Of a DNA stretch of 64,000 nt, positions 34,145 to 42,489 are shown piece by piece. Below the pieces are notes generated by a model, which saw nothing but the letters and a program-made list of their open reading frames with translations, ran no database searches and was not told the origin of the DNA. How positions within the stretch are numbered: position 1 is the stretch's first letter; every line of letters starts with the position of its first letter. This DNA is from Pseudoalteromonas sp. T1lg48. GTDB taxonomy: Bacteria; Pseudomonadota; Gammaproteobacteria; Enterobacterales; Alteromonadaceae. Made by a program: the position numbers and the translations under genes. The stretch is from assembly GCF_002964785.1 (NCBI RefSeq), contig NZ_PQCC01000002.1:545758-609757 (forward strand), read 5' to 3'.

Positions 34145-35349
34145 TGCGCCCTGTCGGTACCGAATTGCAAGGGCACCTTGAGTGCATCAGCCAGGAGCAG
34201 CTGGAGCCGTGCTTTGTATACGACCTCGACGCCTTACGCCAGCACTTGGATAAGCTGATGGCACAAGACGTGGTCAAGCTCTGGTATGCGGTCAAGGCCA
34301 ACCCCTTGTCGCGTATTATCCGCACCCTGGCCGAAGCGGGCTTCCAGTTCGACGTGGCCAGCAGCGGCGAGTTGCATCAGGTACTGGCACAACAAATCAA
34401 CCCGGAGCAGGTACTGAATACCGGCCCGGCGAAATCAAGACGACAAATCGATGAATTTATCGCCCTGGGCGTGCGCACCTTTGTGGCCGAAAGCCTCAAT
34501 CAGGTGCGCTGGTTAAACCAGGCAGCTCTGGCTCATAAGGTGCAGCTAAAACTCTTGTTAAGGGTGCAACTGCGCTGGCCCAAGGGTGAGAAAAATCCGT
34601 TGGGCGGTGACACCCTCACCCCCTTTGGTCTTGACCCGCAACAGTGGCACGGTCTGTATCTGGCCGACTATCCAGCGCTCACCTGCATCGGCGTGCATAT
34701 TTTCCAATGGGGCAATATGCTCAGCGCCGATAAACTGCTAAGTCTGTGGCAGCAAATGCTACCGCCACTTCAGGCCTTAAGTGAGCAGCTTGGTTTTGCC
34801 ATGCAGGTGCTTGATTTAGGCGGTGGCCTGGGCGTTCCCTATGACGACGAAAGTGAGCCGCTAGCCTGGCAGGATGTACTTACGGCGCTGGAGCAGATAA
34901 AACGCGAAAGCGGCGTGCAGGAGCTGTGGATGGAGCTAGGTCGTTATGCGGTCGCCGAGTGTGGCTATTACCTAAATCCTGTGGTTGAGCAAAAGGAAAA
35001 CTATGGCGAGCAGCAGTTGATCGTCAGTGGTGGTATCAACCACCTACTGCGCCCTGCCGTGGCCGGTCAGGCCTTCCCGTGCACCCTATTGCGTACCAGC
35101 GAGGCGCCGACGAGAGCATTCAATATTCATGGGCCCTTGTGTACGGCGCTGGATAGCCTGGGCACCCACTTGCTTCCCGAAGACATTAACGAACAGGACT
35201 GGCTGGTGTTTGCCCAAACTGGTGCCTATGGGTTCACCGAAAGCATGCCGTTTTTCTTGTGTCACCCGCTGGCGGCGGAGTATGTGATCCAAGACGGCAA
35301 TTTACATCTTTTGCGCGAAAGTGCTGCCCCCAGCAGCTATTTGAGGTAG
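34144..35349 (+). CDS. Fold type III PLP-dependent decarboxylase (LysA-like, variant active site)
   Basis: A 401-aa protein of the diaminopimelate/ornithine decarboxylase superfamily. The PLP lysine is in WYAVKANP at about residue 47, the phosphate-binding glycines are in DLGGGLGVPYD, and MELGRYAV follows. The usual DAP decarboxylase signature CESGD is replaced by CTALD, and the specificity-helix region reads GVHIFQWGNM. As I recall, CT..D occurs in family members that decarboxylate substituted amino acids (BtrK-type, exosortase-linked). It is coupled to dapD, so a lysine-pathway role is likely, but the exact substrate is open. Confidence 0.82.
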   Translation: MRPVGTELQGHLECISQEQLEPCFVYDLDALRQHLDKLMAQDVVKLWYAVKANPLSRIIRTLAEAGFQFDVASSGELHQVLAQQINPEQVLNTGPAKSRRQIDEFIALGVRTFVAESLNQVRWLNQAALAHKVQLKLLLRVQLRWPKGEKNPLGGDTLTPFGLDPQQWHGLYLADYPALTCIGVHIFQWGNMLSADKLLSLWQQMLPPLQALSEQLGFAMQVLDLGGGLGVPYDDESEPLAWQDVLTALEQIKRESGVQELWMELGRYAVAECGYYLNPVVEQKENYGEQQLIVSGGINHLLRPAVAGQAFPCTLLRTSEAPTRAFNIHGPLCTALDSLGTHLLPEDINEQDWLVFAQTGAYGFTESMPFFLCHPLAAEYVIQDGNLHLLRESAAPSSYLR

Positions 35350-35354
35350 TCGCC

Positions 35355-36467
35355 ATGAACAAGATTGAGCAACAAAATATTCAGGTTGGCGAAATCGCCA
35401 ACGGCCTGCCGCTGACCATTCCTGTTTACCGCCTTAAGGGCGATGGTACGGGTAAAAACGTCTATATCCAGGCCAATATGCATGGTGCCGAGGTACAAGG
35501 CAATGCGGTTATTTATCAATTGCTTGAGCAACTTAAAAACTTAGGGTTGCACGGCGACATCACCTTGGTGCCCTATGCCAACCCCATCGGCTGTAACCAA
35601 AAATCGGGGGAATTTACCCTGGGTCGTTTTGACCCCATAACCGGCGTTAACTGGAACCGCTTATATCACTACAACGCCGAGCTAGTCAGCCATTTTGCCG
35701 AGCAAAGCGACAGCCTCTGCGATCAAGATTTGATCGCTCAATTTAAAGCAGCTCTAGTCGATGACGTGGAGCAGCGCTTAAATGGTCCGCAGCATGCGTT
35801 ATCTACGGGCAAGCGTATTGCCCTGAATCTGCAACGCCTGGCGCACCAAGCGGATATCGTACTGGATTTGCATACCGGTCCCATTTCGGCCAAGCACCTG
35901 TATTGCCCCGAGTATGCCCGTGCCAGCGCCCGCTATTTTAATATTGAACATGTGCTGTTGATCCCCAATGAATTCGATGGCGCCATGGACGAGGCGGCAT
36001 TTTGCCCCTGGTGGGAGCTGCAAACTCAACTAAAACGTCGGGGCCGCGATTTTGAGGTGCCGGTGGAGGCTTACACGGTGGAACTGGGCTCGCAAGAGCG
36101 CATTGATTTAACCGAAGCCTTGGACGATGCGCAAAGCATTTTAAGCTACTTGAATTACCAGGGCCTGTTTGTGGATGCCGCCTATCAGCCTAAATCCATG
36201 CAGCGCCACGCCTGCTATCTGAAAGACTATGTGGCCTATTATGCGCCCATGGGTGGGATGATCGAATATCTGGCCGGGTTGGGTGAACATCTGAAAGCCG
36301 GTGATGCCATTGCCCGTATTCTGAGAATGGAGCGCTATTTGAGTGAAGAGCCGCTGCATACCTTGCACTTCGACCAAGATGCCATCGCAATTTTGCACTT
36401 TGCTTCGGCCAGTGTGAATCAAGGCACCGAACTCTATAAATTCTTTACTAATACCTTCGAGTTATAA
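35355..36467 (+). CDS. M14-family succinylglutamate desuccinylase/aspartoacylase-like protein
   Basis: A 370-aa zinc hydrolase related to AstE. Zinc ligands are the His and Glu of NMHGAEVQGN at about residues 40-49 and the His of VLDLHTGP near 174. Substrate-arginine region NWNRLYH and catalytic glutamate region YTVELGSQER are present. Such enzymes remove succinyl or acetyl groups from amino acids. Standing 5 bp after the decarboxylase and in the same operon as dapD, it likely removes the succinyl group added by DapD, from N-succinyl-DAP or N-succinyl-lysine. ATG 35355 has GAGG upstream. Confidence 0.82.
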   Translation: MNKIEQQNIQVGEIANGLPLTIPVYRLKGDGTGKNVYIQANMHGAEVQGNAVIYQLLEQLKNLGLHGDITLVPYANPIGCNQKSGEFTLGRFDPITGVNWNRLYHYNAELVSHFAEQSDSLCDQDLIAQFKAALVDDVEQRLNGPQHALSTGKRIALNLQRLAHQADIVLDLHTGPISAKHLYCPEYARASARYFNIEHVLLIPNEFDGAMDEAAFCPWWELQTQLKRRGRDFEVPVEAYTVELGSQERIDLTEALDDAQSILSYLNYQGLFVDAAYQPKSMQRHACYLKDYVAYYAPMGGMIEYLAGLGEHLKAGDAIARILRMERYLSEEPLHTLHFDQDAIAILHFASASVNQGTELYKFFTNTFEL

Positions 36468-36505
36468 CCGATTGCGTGAGAGTCAGTGAGAGGTACTCAC
36501 TGCGC

Positions 36506-36532
36506 ATGGGCGGCCTAGCCGCCCATTTTTTT
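36506..36532 (+). terminator. Terminator of the lysine-riboswitch operon
   Basis: ATGGGCGG and CCGCCCAT form an 8-bp stem with a CCTAG loop, followed by seven Ts. Confidence 0.88.
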
Positions 36533-36618
36533 CAGCTTAAATTCACCTAATTGCTGCGAAAGTAGCACCCTATCAGTATAATTCTTCGTATCTCCAACGA
36601 GTTAATAACAGGCAAGTT

Positions 36619-37656
36619 ATGGATTGGCGCTATCTAATTGCCGGCCTAGCCACCAGCACACAGCTGTGGGCAGCCGAGCCGGACCCTACGCAGCAAAGTC
36701 AACAGCAAGAAGAGCTCAGCATAGTTAAGCAATGTATTCTCAATGAAGCCATTGCCGGCGATGGCGAGCAAACCCTTGCCCAATTGCGAGAAAAATGCGC
36801 CGCCCTCGAGGTGAGCAGGCAGCTCAGCGCGATCGATAAGCGCAAGGCTCGAGAGCAGGTGACGGAAAAAAATCGCAACGTCATCACCCCGCATAATCGC
36901 AACTATATTTTGCCCGTCACCTATATCAAGCATCCCAACGAGAAGCCCTTTGGCGATCTTGAAAACCTGACCAAAAATGACGATGGAGAAAACCTGGATA
37001 ACGTCGAAATTAAATACCAACTTTCGCTTAAAGTCCCAGTTTTCGACGACTTTAGCGACAAGGACCAGGCTATTTATTTTGCCGTGACTCTGCAATCCTA
37101 CTGGCAATTCTATAACGACGATATTTCCTCGCCGTTTCGCGAGACCAACTATGAGCCGGAAATTTTCTGGATAAACTACCTAGATGAAGAAAATGTCTGG
37201 TGGGGCGATGAACTCGCTATTGCCCTCGGGATCTCGCACCAGTCGAATGGTCGCAGTCAGCCCTATTCACGCTCCTGGAACCGCATCTATGCCAACTTTA
37301 TCTGGGAGCAAGACGGCTATGTATTTAGCTTTAAGCCCTGGTACCGCCTTCCCGAAGACGAAAAAGACGATCCCATGGAAGCCAAGGGCGATGACAACCC
37401 GGATATTTACAAGTACATGGGTTACTTTGAGTTTCGCGGGGTGCGCCGCTTTGACGACCACGAAGTCAGCTTTATGCTGCGCAACAACCTCAACTCGGAT
37501 AACCGCGGTGCCTTGCAGCTCGACTGGTCCTTCCCGCTTTGGGGCCGCCTGCGCGGCTATGCCCAATATTTCAATGGCTATGGCGAAAGCATGATCGACT
37601 ATAACGCCGATATCGAGCGCTTTGGCGTTGGTATTTTGTTGACCGACTTGCTGTAA
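36619..37656 (+). CDS. pldA: Outer-membrane phospholipase A1
   Basis: A 345-aa outer-membrane beta-barrel enzyme that removes mislocalised phospholipids from the outer leaflet. The signal peptide covers about residues 1-18 (ends TQLWAA). The catalytic His and Ser lie in SHQSNGRSQPYSRSWNR at about residues 209-225, with the Asn in the same stretch. Barrel strands alternate through LQLDWSFPLWGRLRGYAQYF. The N-terminal 90 residues before the barrel are charged and longer than in E. coli PldA. It is monocistronic. Confidence 0.94.
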   Translation: MDWRYLIAGLATSTQLWAAEPDPTQQSQQQEELSIVKQCILNEAIAGDGEQTLAQLREKCAALEVSRQLSAIDKRKAREQVTEKNRNVITPHNRNYILPVTYIKHPNEKPFGDLENLTKNDDGENLDNVEIKYQLSLKVPVFDDFSDKDQAIYFAVTLQSYWQFYNDDISSPFRETNYEPEIFWINYLDEENVWWGDELAIALGISHQSNGRSQPYSRSWNRIYANFIWEQDGYVFSFKPWYRLPEDEKDDPMEAKGDDNPDIYKYMGYFEFRGVRRFDDHEVSFMLRNNLNSDNRGALQLDWSFPLWGRLRGYAQYFNGYGESMIDYNADIERFGVGILLTDLL

Positions 37657-37674
37657 GAAGCAGCCATTATCATT

Positions 37675-37703
37675 AAAAAAGCCAGCATAATGCTGGCTTT
37701 TTT
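37675..37703. terminator. Bidirectional terminator between pldA and yiiD
   Basis: AAAAAAGCCAGC and GCTGGCTTTTTT around an ATAAT loop, between two convergent genes. Confidence 0.9.
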
Positions 37704-37733
37704 GTCTCTGTTATCAAATCGTTGACGATAAGG

Positions 37734-38630
37734 CTATTTCGCTACAACAACAAAGCGCCCTTCAAACTCGCCGACCAGGATATCACCATCATAAATCTTC
37801 ACCGGCACCTTGTAGCTGGCTTTGCCATCGCTTTCCAGCTCATCAAAGCAGCCTTCACAGACTTGCTGATCGACATGCGCCCTGGGCTCCGACTTAATTG
37901 GCTTCATGTACTTGATATTGGCATTGGCAAGAACAATATCGCCTTCTTTACCCGCTTCTCTCAAGGCAAGGTAAGTTGCGCCCCACCCAGCCAAAGTCGC
38001 CATGGAATACACCGAGCCGGCAAACATGGTGTTATGCACGTTGATGTTGGCATCAAGATCGGCCACTACACTAAATTGCCAGTCCGTGTACGACTCCACC
38101 TTAATGCCCATCTTATCGCTGATAGGGATGGATTCACGCCAGGTATTTTGCAGCACCTGAGTCCAATCCGGGTGACGGAACCAGCCCGGCTCGCTGGGAC
38201 GTTGTTTGACCATGCGCCAATGCTGTACATCACCAAAGGCCAGATGTGCTTTTTCTTTTAATTCATAGCCATGGCGCTTATAGAACTCAAGCGCACGTTC
38301 GCGGGCAAACAACACCAGCTCATCGGCATTTTGCGTCCAGGCAATCTTCTCTAGCTCGTGCAATAAACGGCTGCCCAAGTGCTGGCCACGATGTTCTTCG
38401 GCCACCGCCATGTAGCGCACCTGAGCCTGCTGACTATTGTTAAAATGCAGTCGGGCTACGGCGATCACTTCACCTTCTTTATTTTTGATAAAGCGATGCT
38501 CTGATTCCTGCTCTAAATCATCCTGCTCACTGCCGCGAGGCTGATCCCAGGGCGCGCGTAATACCTGCCAGCGCAGTTGGTAATACGCCTGCCAATCATC
38601 ACTACTTTGTGGGGTGGTAACCTGGAACAT
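37734..38630 (-). CDS. GNAT acetyltransferase-hotdog thioesterase fusion (YiiD/FabY-like)
   Basis: A 298-aa two-domain protein. The N-terminal GNAT domain (about residues 1-145) has the acetyl-CoA loop VAEEHRGQHLGSRLL. The C-terminal YiiD_C hotdog domain (about 155-298) includes VHNTMFAGSVYSMATLAGWG. E. coli YiiD (FabY) shares this layout and is linked to initiation of fatty-acid synthesis. ATG 38630 is preceded by GGAGGAAG, a strong site. In E. coli yiiD neighbours dtd and yihY, and both are found just downstream here. Confidence 0.88.
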   Translation of the reverse strand: MFQVTTPQSSDDWQAYYQLRWQVLRAPWDQPRGSEQDDLEQESEHRFIKNKEGEVIAVARLHFNNSQQAQVRYMAVAEEHRGQHLGSRLLHELEKIAWTQNADELVLFARERALEFYKRHGYELKEKAHLAFGDVQHWRMVKQRPSEPGWFRHPDWTQVLQNTWRESIPISDKMGIKVESYTDWQFSVVADLDANINVHNTMFAGSVYSMATLAGWGATYLALREAGKEGDIVLANANIKYMKPIKSEPRAHVDQQVCEGCFDELESDGKASYKVPVKIYDGDILVGEFEGRFVVVAK

Positions 38631-38771
38631 ACTTCCTCCAATCACTTTTTTGCCATTCACCTTACAAGATTTAAGCTCAAGCGCAAATAACACTAAAGCA
38701 CAACTAGCCAAATGAACGTAAAATATTATGCACGGCTAGGCAATGCCGCCAGTTGAGTCTATGCTGAGCTA

Positions 38772-39461
38772 ATGAACGCTGCGCTTATACACAACGATGA
38801 AGCCTCAGCGCACTTTATTACCAATTGTGCCAATCTGGGACATTTACTTTATTGGTATCGACAAGGTGGCACGCGCATTGAGGTTAGACAACAGCAAGAA
38901 TTTCGCTGGCTGTTGCTCAACCACACCCTGCAATCCGTCATTGCCGCCAATCAGCCACAAAGATTACTGCTGCCCCACCTGCATATTATGGCGCAATATT
39001 GGCAAACACTAAAAAGACCTGAGCGGGTGTTGGAGCTGGGCCTTGGCGGCGGCGCCATTCGTAATTACCTACTGCACAGCTATCCCGAGGCCGAGCTGGT
39101 CTCGGTGGAGCACAATGCTCAGGTGATCCACTGTTACAAGCGCTTTTTTAGTACGGGGAAAATCGGCAACCTTTGCTGCCTTGATGCCGAGCAGGCACTC
39201 AACCGTTGCGGTCGTTTTGACTGGCTAGTGTTAGATTTATTTAGTGAACTGGATGCGCCGCTGTTTTTATATCAGCGGCAATTTTATGAACTGCTGCGCG
39301 AAGCCTTGGTGCCCCACGGACATATTTTTATTAACTTTTTGGCACACCATCCCAGCCAGTTACATCATTTGCAGCGCCTTCTTAGCGCTAGCTTTGGCAA
39401 GGGCGTACAAATTATGTCCGTGCCCGGCTATGCCAATCATGTGTGCTTTATCAGCCTCTAA
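38772..39461 (+). CDS. Spermidine synthase-like methyltransferase-fold protein
   Basis: A 229-aa Rossmann protein of the SpeE superfamily. Motif I is LELGLGGGAIRNYLL at about residues 91-105, with the following acidic residue in SVEHN, and a central DWLVLDLF. It is shorter than true polyamine synthases, and the N-terminal beta domain is reduced, so polyamine synthesis is uncertain. Related short SpeE-like proteins in gammaproteobacteria lack assigned function. It is inserted between yiiD and dtd, and overlaps convergent dtd by 4 bp. Confidence 0.72.
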   Translation: MNAALIHNDEASAHFITNCANLGHLLYWYRQGGTRIEVRQQQEFRWLLLNHTLQSVIAANQPQRLLLPHLHIMAQYWQTLKRPERVLELGLGGGAIRNYLLHSYPEAELVSVEHNAQVIHCYKRFFSTGKIGNLCCLDAEQALNRCGRFDWLVLDLFSELDAPLFLYQRQFYELLREALVPHGHIFINFLAHHPSQLHHLQRLLSASFGKGVQIMSVPGYANHVCFISL

Positions 39462-39895
39462 ACCGCCAGGTTAAAGGTCACCGGGCCGTCATTGGTTAAA
39501 CTCACCTGCATGTCGGCGGCAAACTGCCCGGTGGCGACGCGTATCCCTTGCGCTTGCGCCTTAGCGACAAAGTATTCATACAAATGGGTAGCCTGCTCCG
39601 GGGTTGCGGCACTGGAAAAACTCGGGCGCATGCCCTTTTTAGTATCCGCCGCCAGGGTAAATTGCGACACCACCAACAGCTGGCCGCCAATGTCCTTAAG
39701 ACTGAGGTTCATCTTGCCCTGCTCGTCGGTGAAAATCCGGTAGTTGCTCACCTTATGCAGTAGCTTATCCGCCTGCTCTTCGCCGTCGGCTTTTTCCACC
39801 CCGAGCAACAACAAAATGCCCTGATCTATTGCCCCAACAATACTGCCTTCAACTTCCACCTTGGCGTTACTTACACGCTGAATTAATCCTTGCAC
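39458..39895 (-). CDS. dtd: D-aminoacyl-tRNA deacylase
   Basis: Removes D-amino acids and glycine mischarged on tRNAs. The protein is 145 aa from GTG 39895, which has AAAGAGG 5-6 nt upstream and gives the standard N-terminus (VQGLIQRVSNAKVEVEG). Catalytic motifs SQFTLAAD near residue 77 and NDGPVTF near the C-terminus (cross-subunit GxPVT) are intact. The 5' end overlaps the upstream Pip-like gene by 13 bp. The frame continues to 39952, but that extension is not conserved. Confidence 0.94.
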   Translation of the reverse strand: MQGLIQRVSNAKVEVEGSIVGAIDQGILLLLGVEKADGEEQADKLLHKVSNYRIFTDEQGKMNLSLKDIGGQLLVVSQFTLAADTKKGMRPSFSSAATPEQATHLYEYFVAKAQAQGIRVATGQFAADMQVSLTNDGPVTFNLAV

Positions 39896-40824
39896 CGAGA
39901 CCTCTTTAACTGCAGATACATATGGTCGGTCGCCCGACATAGAGCCTGACAATATACCTCATTTTCAGGGGCGCGACCAAGCTCGGCGACTATTTGCAAA
40001 CGGGCTTGCAACCGAGTTGCCAGGCGCTGTACCCGAGCAAAGGAGCAGCGCAAATCATAGCGCCCATGGACCATATAAACAGGTAACGTTTTAAGACTAG
40101 CGGCCTGTTCCAGCAGGTGATCATCCGCTAAGAAAAACCTATGTATAAGGTAATGCAGCTGCAATCGCGCCTGCTGCAGATGATGGTCATGCTCTATGGT
40201 TTGCCGGCCCAGTTGCTGCTGCCAGGCGCACCAGGCGTTAGCGGCTTCTATCTGGGTCAACTCGTTGGCGCCAAAAAGGCGCTGTTGATAGTCCTTCGCC
40301 AAGGCTTCCGGGCCAAGCTGCTTAGGGTTAAAAAGTTCATACTGCTGCGGATAGAAATGTGCCGCCGCGCCGGATAACCCAAGGCTCCAGGCCTGATCTT
40401 CGGTTGCGGCTAAATAGCTTGCCCATAACAGCAGTGATGACATCCGTCGGGGATAAGCAAAGGCATAGCAAAGGGCTAGCAGAGCACCAAACCCTTCCCC
40501 GCAAACGCTCCAATGGCTAAGGCCAAAGTGATCACGGATCTGCTCTACATCTGCGACCAATAAATCGAGCGTGTTATGCTCACAACTGTGCGGGGTGGAG
40601 TTGCCACAGCCTCGCTGGCTGTAGAGGAAGATACGATAATGTTCTGGATTAAAGTAGGCACAAGAAGCGCGATTAAGGCCGGCTCCGGGGCCATCATGGC
40701 AGATAATCACCGGAAAGCCATCGCGATTGCCGTGTTCTTCGATCTCGAGTTGGTGCCCATGGGCGACGGCGAGATGATACACCTGCCGCGGCGCCCTAAT
40801 GGGATAGCTTAGCGCCATGCTCAC
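39883..40824 (-). CDS. Proline iminopeptidase-like alpha/beta hydrolase, catalytic residues lost
   Basis: A 313-aa protein with the overall pattern of prolyl iminopeptidase (VIICHDGPGAGLN oxyanion region, YSQRGCGNSTPH, WSVCGEGFGALLAL, GRYDLRC). The nucleophile elbow normally GGSWGS reads GEGFGA, so the serine is missing. The Asp near GRYD is kept, but the His region GAGHS reads GRAPENE. It is probably a pseudoenzyme or binding protein. It overlaps dtd by 13 bp and yihY by 4 bp, so it is embedded in a conserved operon. It could also be a very divergent hydrolase with a rebuilt site. Confidence 0.78.
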   Translation of the reverse strand: MSMALSYPIRAPRQVYHLAVAHGHQLEIEEHGNRDGFPVIICHDGPGAGLNRASCAYFNPEHYRIFLYSQRGCGNSTPHSCEHNTLDLLVADVEQIRDHFGLSHWSVCGEGFGALLALCYAFAYPRRMSSLLLWASYLAATEDQAWSLGLSGAAAHFYPQQYELFNPKQLGPEALAKDYQQRLFGANELTQIEAANAWCAWQQQLGRQTIEHDHHLQQARLQLHYLIHRFFLADDHLLEQAASLKTLPVYMVHGRYDLRCSFARVQRLATRLQARLQIVAELGRAPENEVYCQALCRATDHMYLQLKRSRCKD

Positions 40825-41714
40825 TCCTTGCGAGCGGCCACCTCCTCGGCAACGATATCCTTGATAGGCGGTCGGCTCACACTAATACATACGGTAAATT
40901 CCGCGCCCAGCAAGACCACAATCCACGACAGATAAACCCAAACAAACAAGATAGGCACGGTAGCCAGAGCACCATAGATCAGCTCGTACGAGGGAAAATG
41001 GCTAATGTACAGTGCAAAGCCTTTCTTGGTCAGCTCAAACAACAAGGCCGCAAAAATAGCGCCGGGGATCGCTGCCCTAAAGGGAACACGGGTGTTAGGT
41101 ACTAGAGTATAGAGCATTATAAAGCCCACGGTGGAGATCACATAAGGCAACGACTTAATCACAAAGCCACTAAACCCCGGGATCCCCTCGTCGGCGAAGG
41201 AAACCAGGGACACGATATAAGAAGTGGCACCTATGCTTAGGCCAAGCAACACGGGGCCAAGGCTGAGCACCATCCAATAAATGGCGAAAGAAATCATCGC
41301 CGGACGCTTTTTCTTGATGCGCCAGATACGATTTAGGGTGGCATCGATATTGCGGATCAAAAACAGCGCCACCACCGCCAAAAAGCTTACCCCCACCGCG
41401 GTCATCTTATTGGCGTTGCCTGTAAAGGCGCCTATATGCTCCTTGATCACATCGGATGAAGTCGGCAGAAAGTTGGTGAATAAGAACTTCTCAATGGCGA
41501 TGCGGGTATCTTCAAAACCTGGGAATGCCGAAAAAATAGCCACACCGACCGCGATTAAAGGCACCAGGGATAATAAAGTGACATAAGCGAGGTAGCCGGC
41601 ATTGACGGCGATCTGGTCTTCACCGCAACGGGTAAAAAAGTAACGCCACCAGCGCGGCTGGGCTTTAACCCATATTGCCAGGGTTGTTTTTATTTTGTCA
41701 CTGTCCCACTTCAT
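40821..41714 (-). CDS. yihY: YihY family inner-membrane protein
   Basis: A 297-aa integral membrane protein of the BrkB/YihY (Rbn) family with about six membrane helices. The segments NAGYLAYVTLLSLVPLIAV and IYGALATVPILFVWVYLSWIVVLLGAEF are family hallmarks. E. coli YihY was once misassigned as RNase BN; its function is unknown. ATG 41714 starts at the conserved N-terminus with GGGG upstream; the frame extends to 41762. It is the first gene of yihY-pip-like-dtd, with a 4-bp overlap to the next. Confidence 0.92.
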   Translation of the reverse strand: MKWDSDKIKTTLAIWVKAQPRWWRYFFTRCGEDQIAVNAGYLAYVTLLSLVPLIAVGVAIFSAFPGFEDTRIAIEKFLFTNFLPTSSDVIKEHIGAFTGNANKMTAVGVSFLAVVALFLIRNIDATLNRIWRIKKKRPAMISFAIYWMVLSLGPVLLGLSIGATSYIVSLVSFADEGIPGFSGFVIKSLPYVISTVGFIMLYTLVPNTRVPFRAAIPGAIFAALLFELTKKGFALYISHFPSYELIYGALATVPILFVWVYLSWIVVLLGAEFTVCISVSRPPIKDIVAEEVAARKE

Positions 41715-41800
41715 CGCTACCCCAGATAAGAAAATCTTTTGCTTATCATAGCAATCAGCCACATAATTTACAGTATCAAGTATAGAGACAGGACACTCAC

Positions 41801-42442
41801 ATGCTCAAAAAATTAGCCCTAGCGACGGCTTTTCTCTCCCTTAGCGCGTGCCAATCGGCCTACTACTCGGCCATGGAATCCGTGGGCGTACATAAACGCG
41901 ATATTCTTGTCGACCGGGTGGAAGAAACCAAGGAATCGCAAGAAGAATCCCAGGAAGAGTTTCAGTCCGCCCTTGAGCGCCTAAGCACCCTGATCAACTT
42001 TGACGGCGGTGACCTGCAAGACGCCTACGAGCAACTCAACGACGACTACGAGTCGAGCCTGGCGGCCGCAGAAGAGGTCAGCTCCAATATCGATAAGGTC
42101 GAAGACGTAGCCGAAGCCCTGTTCGAAGAATGGGCCGATGAGCTCGAGGAGTACAAAAGCGCCTCATTAAAGCGCGAAAGTGCGAAAAAACTGCGCGCCA
42201 CGGAGCGCCAGTTTGCCCAGCTGTTACGCTCGATGCGCGCCAGCGAAGCGAAAATGGAGCCGGTGCTTGAGTCGCTGCAAGACAACGTGCTTTACCTCAA
42301 GCATAACCTTAATGCTCAGGCCATCGCCGCCATCAAGGGGGAGTTTGCCAATCTCCAACGCGACATCAAGGTGCTTATCGACGATATGAACAAGTCGATT
42401 GCCGACTCCAACCGCTTTATCGAACAGATGAGTCAGGGTTAA
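41801..42442 (+). CDS. DUF2959 lipoprotein
   Basis: A 213-aa lipoprotein with the lipobox LSAC at about residues 14-17. The rest is almost wholly helical coiled coil and very acidic (EETKESQEESQEEFQSALER). Family DUF2959 has no known role. Such long helical lipoproteins may act in the envelope. It is divergent from yihY, 86 bp apart, monocistronic, and followed by a strong terminator. Confidence 0.85.
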   Translation: MLKKLALATAFLSLSACQSAYYSAMESVGVHKRDILVDRVEETKESQEESQEEFQSALERLSTLINFDGGDLQDAYEQLNDDYESSLAAAEEVSSNIDKVEDVAEALFEEWADELEEYKSASLKRESAKKLRATERQFAQLLRSMRASEAKMEPVLESLQDNVLYLKHNLNAQAIAAIKGEFANLQRDIKVLIDDMNKSIADSNRFIEQMSQG

Positions 42443-42452
42443 TCATCATGGT

Positions 42453-42479
42453 AAAAAGGAGTCGCACGACTCCTTTTTA
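42453..42479. terminator. Terminator between DUF2959 gene and norB
   Basis: AAAAAGGAGTCG and CGACTCCTTTTT around a short CA loop, shared by convergent genes. Confidence 0.88.
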
Positions 42480-42489
42480 CTTGTTATGG

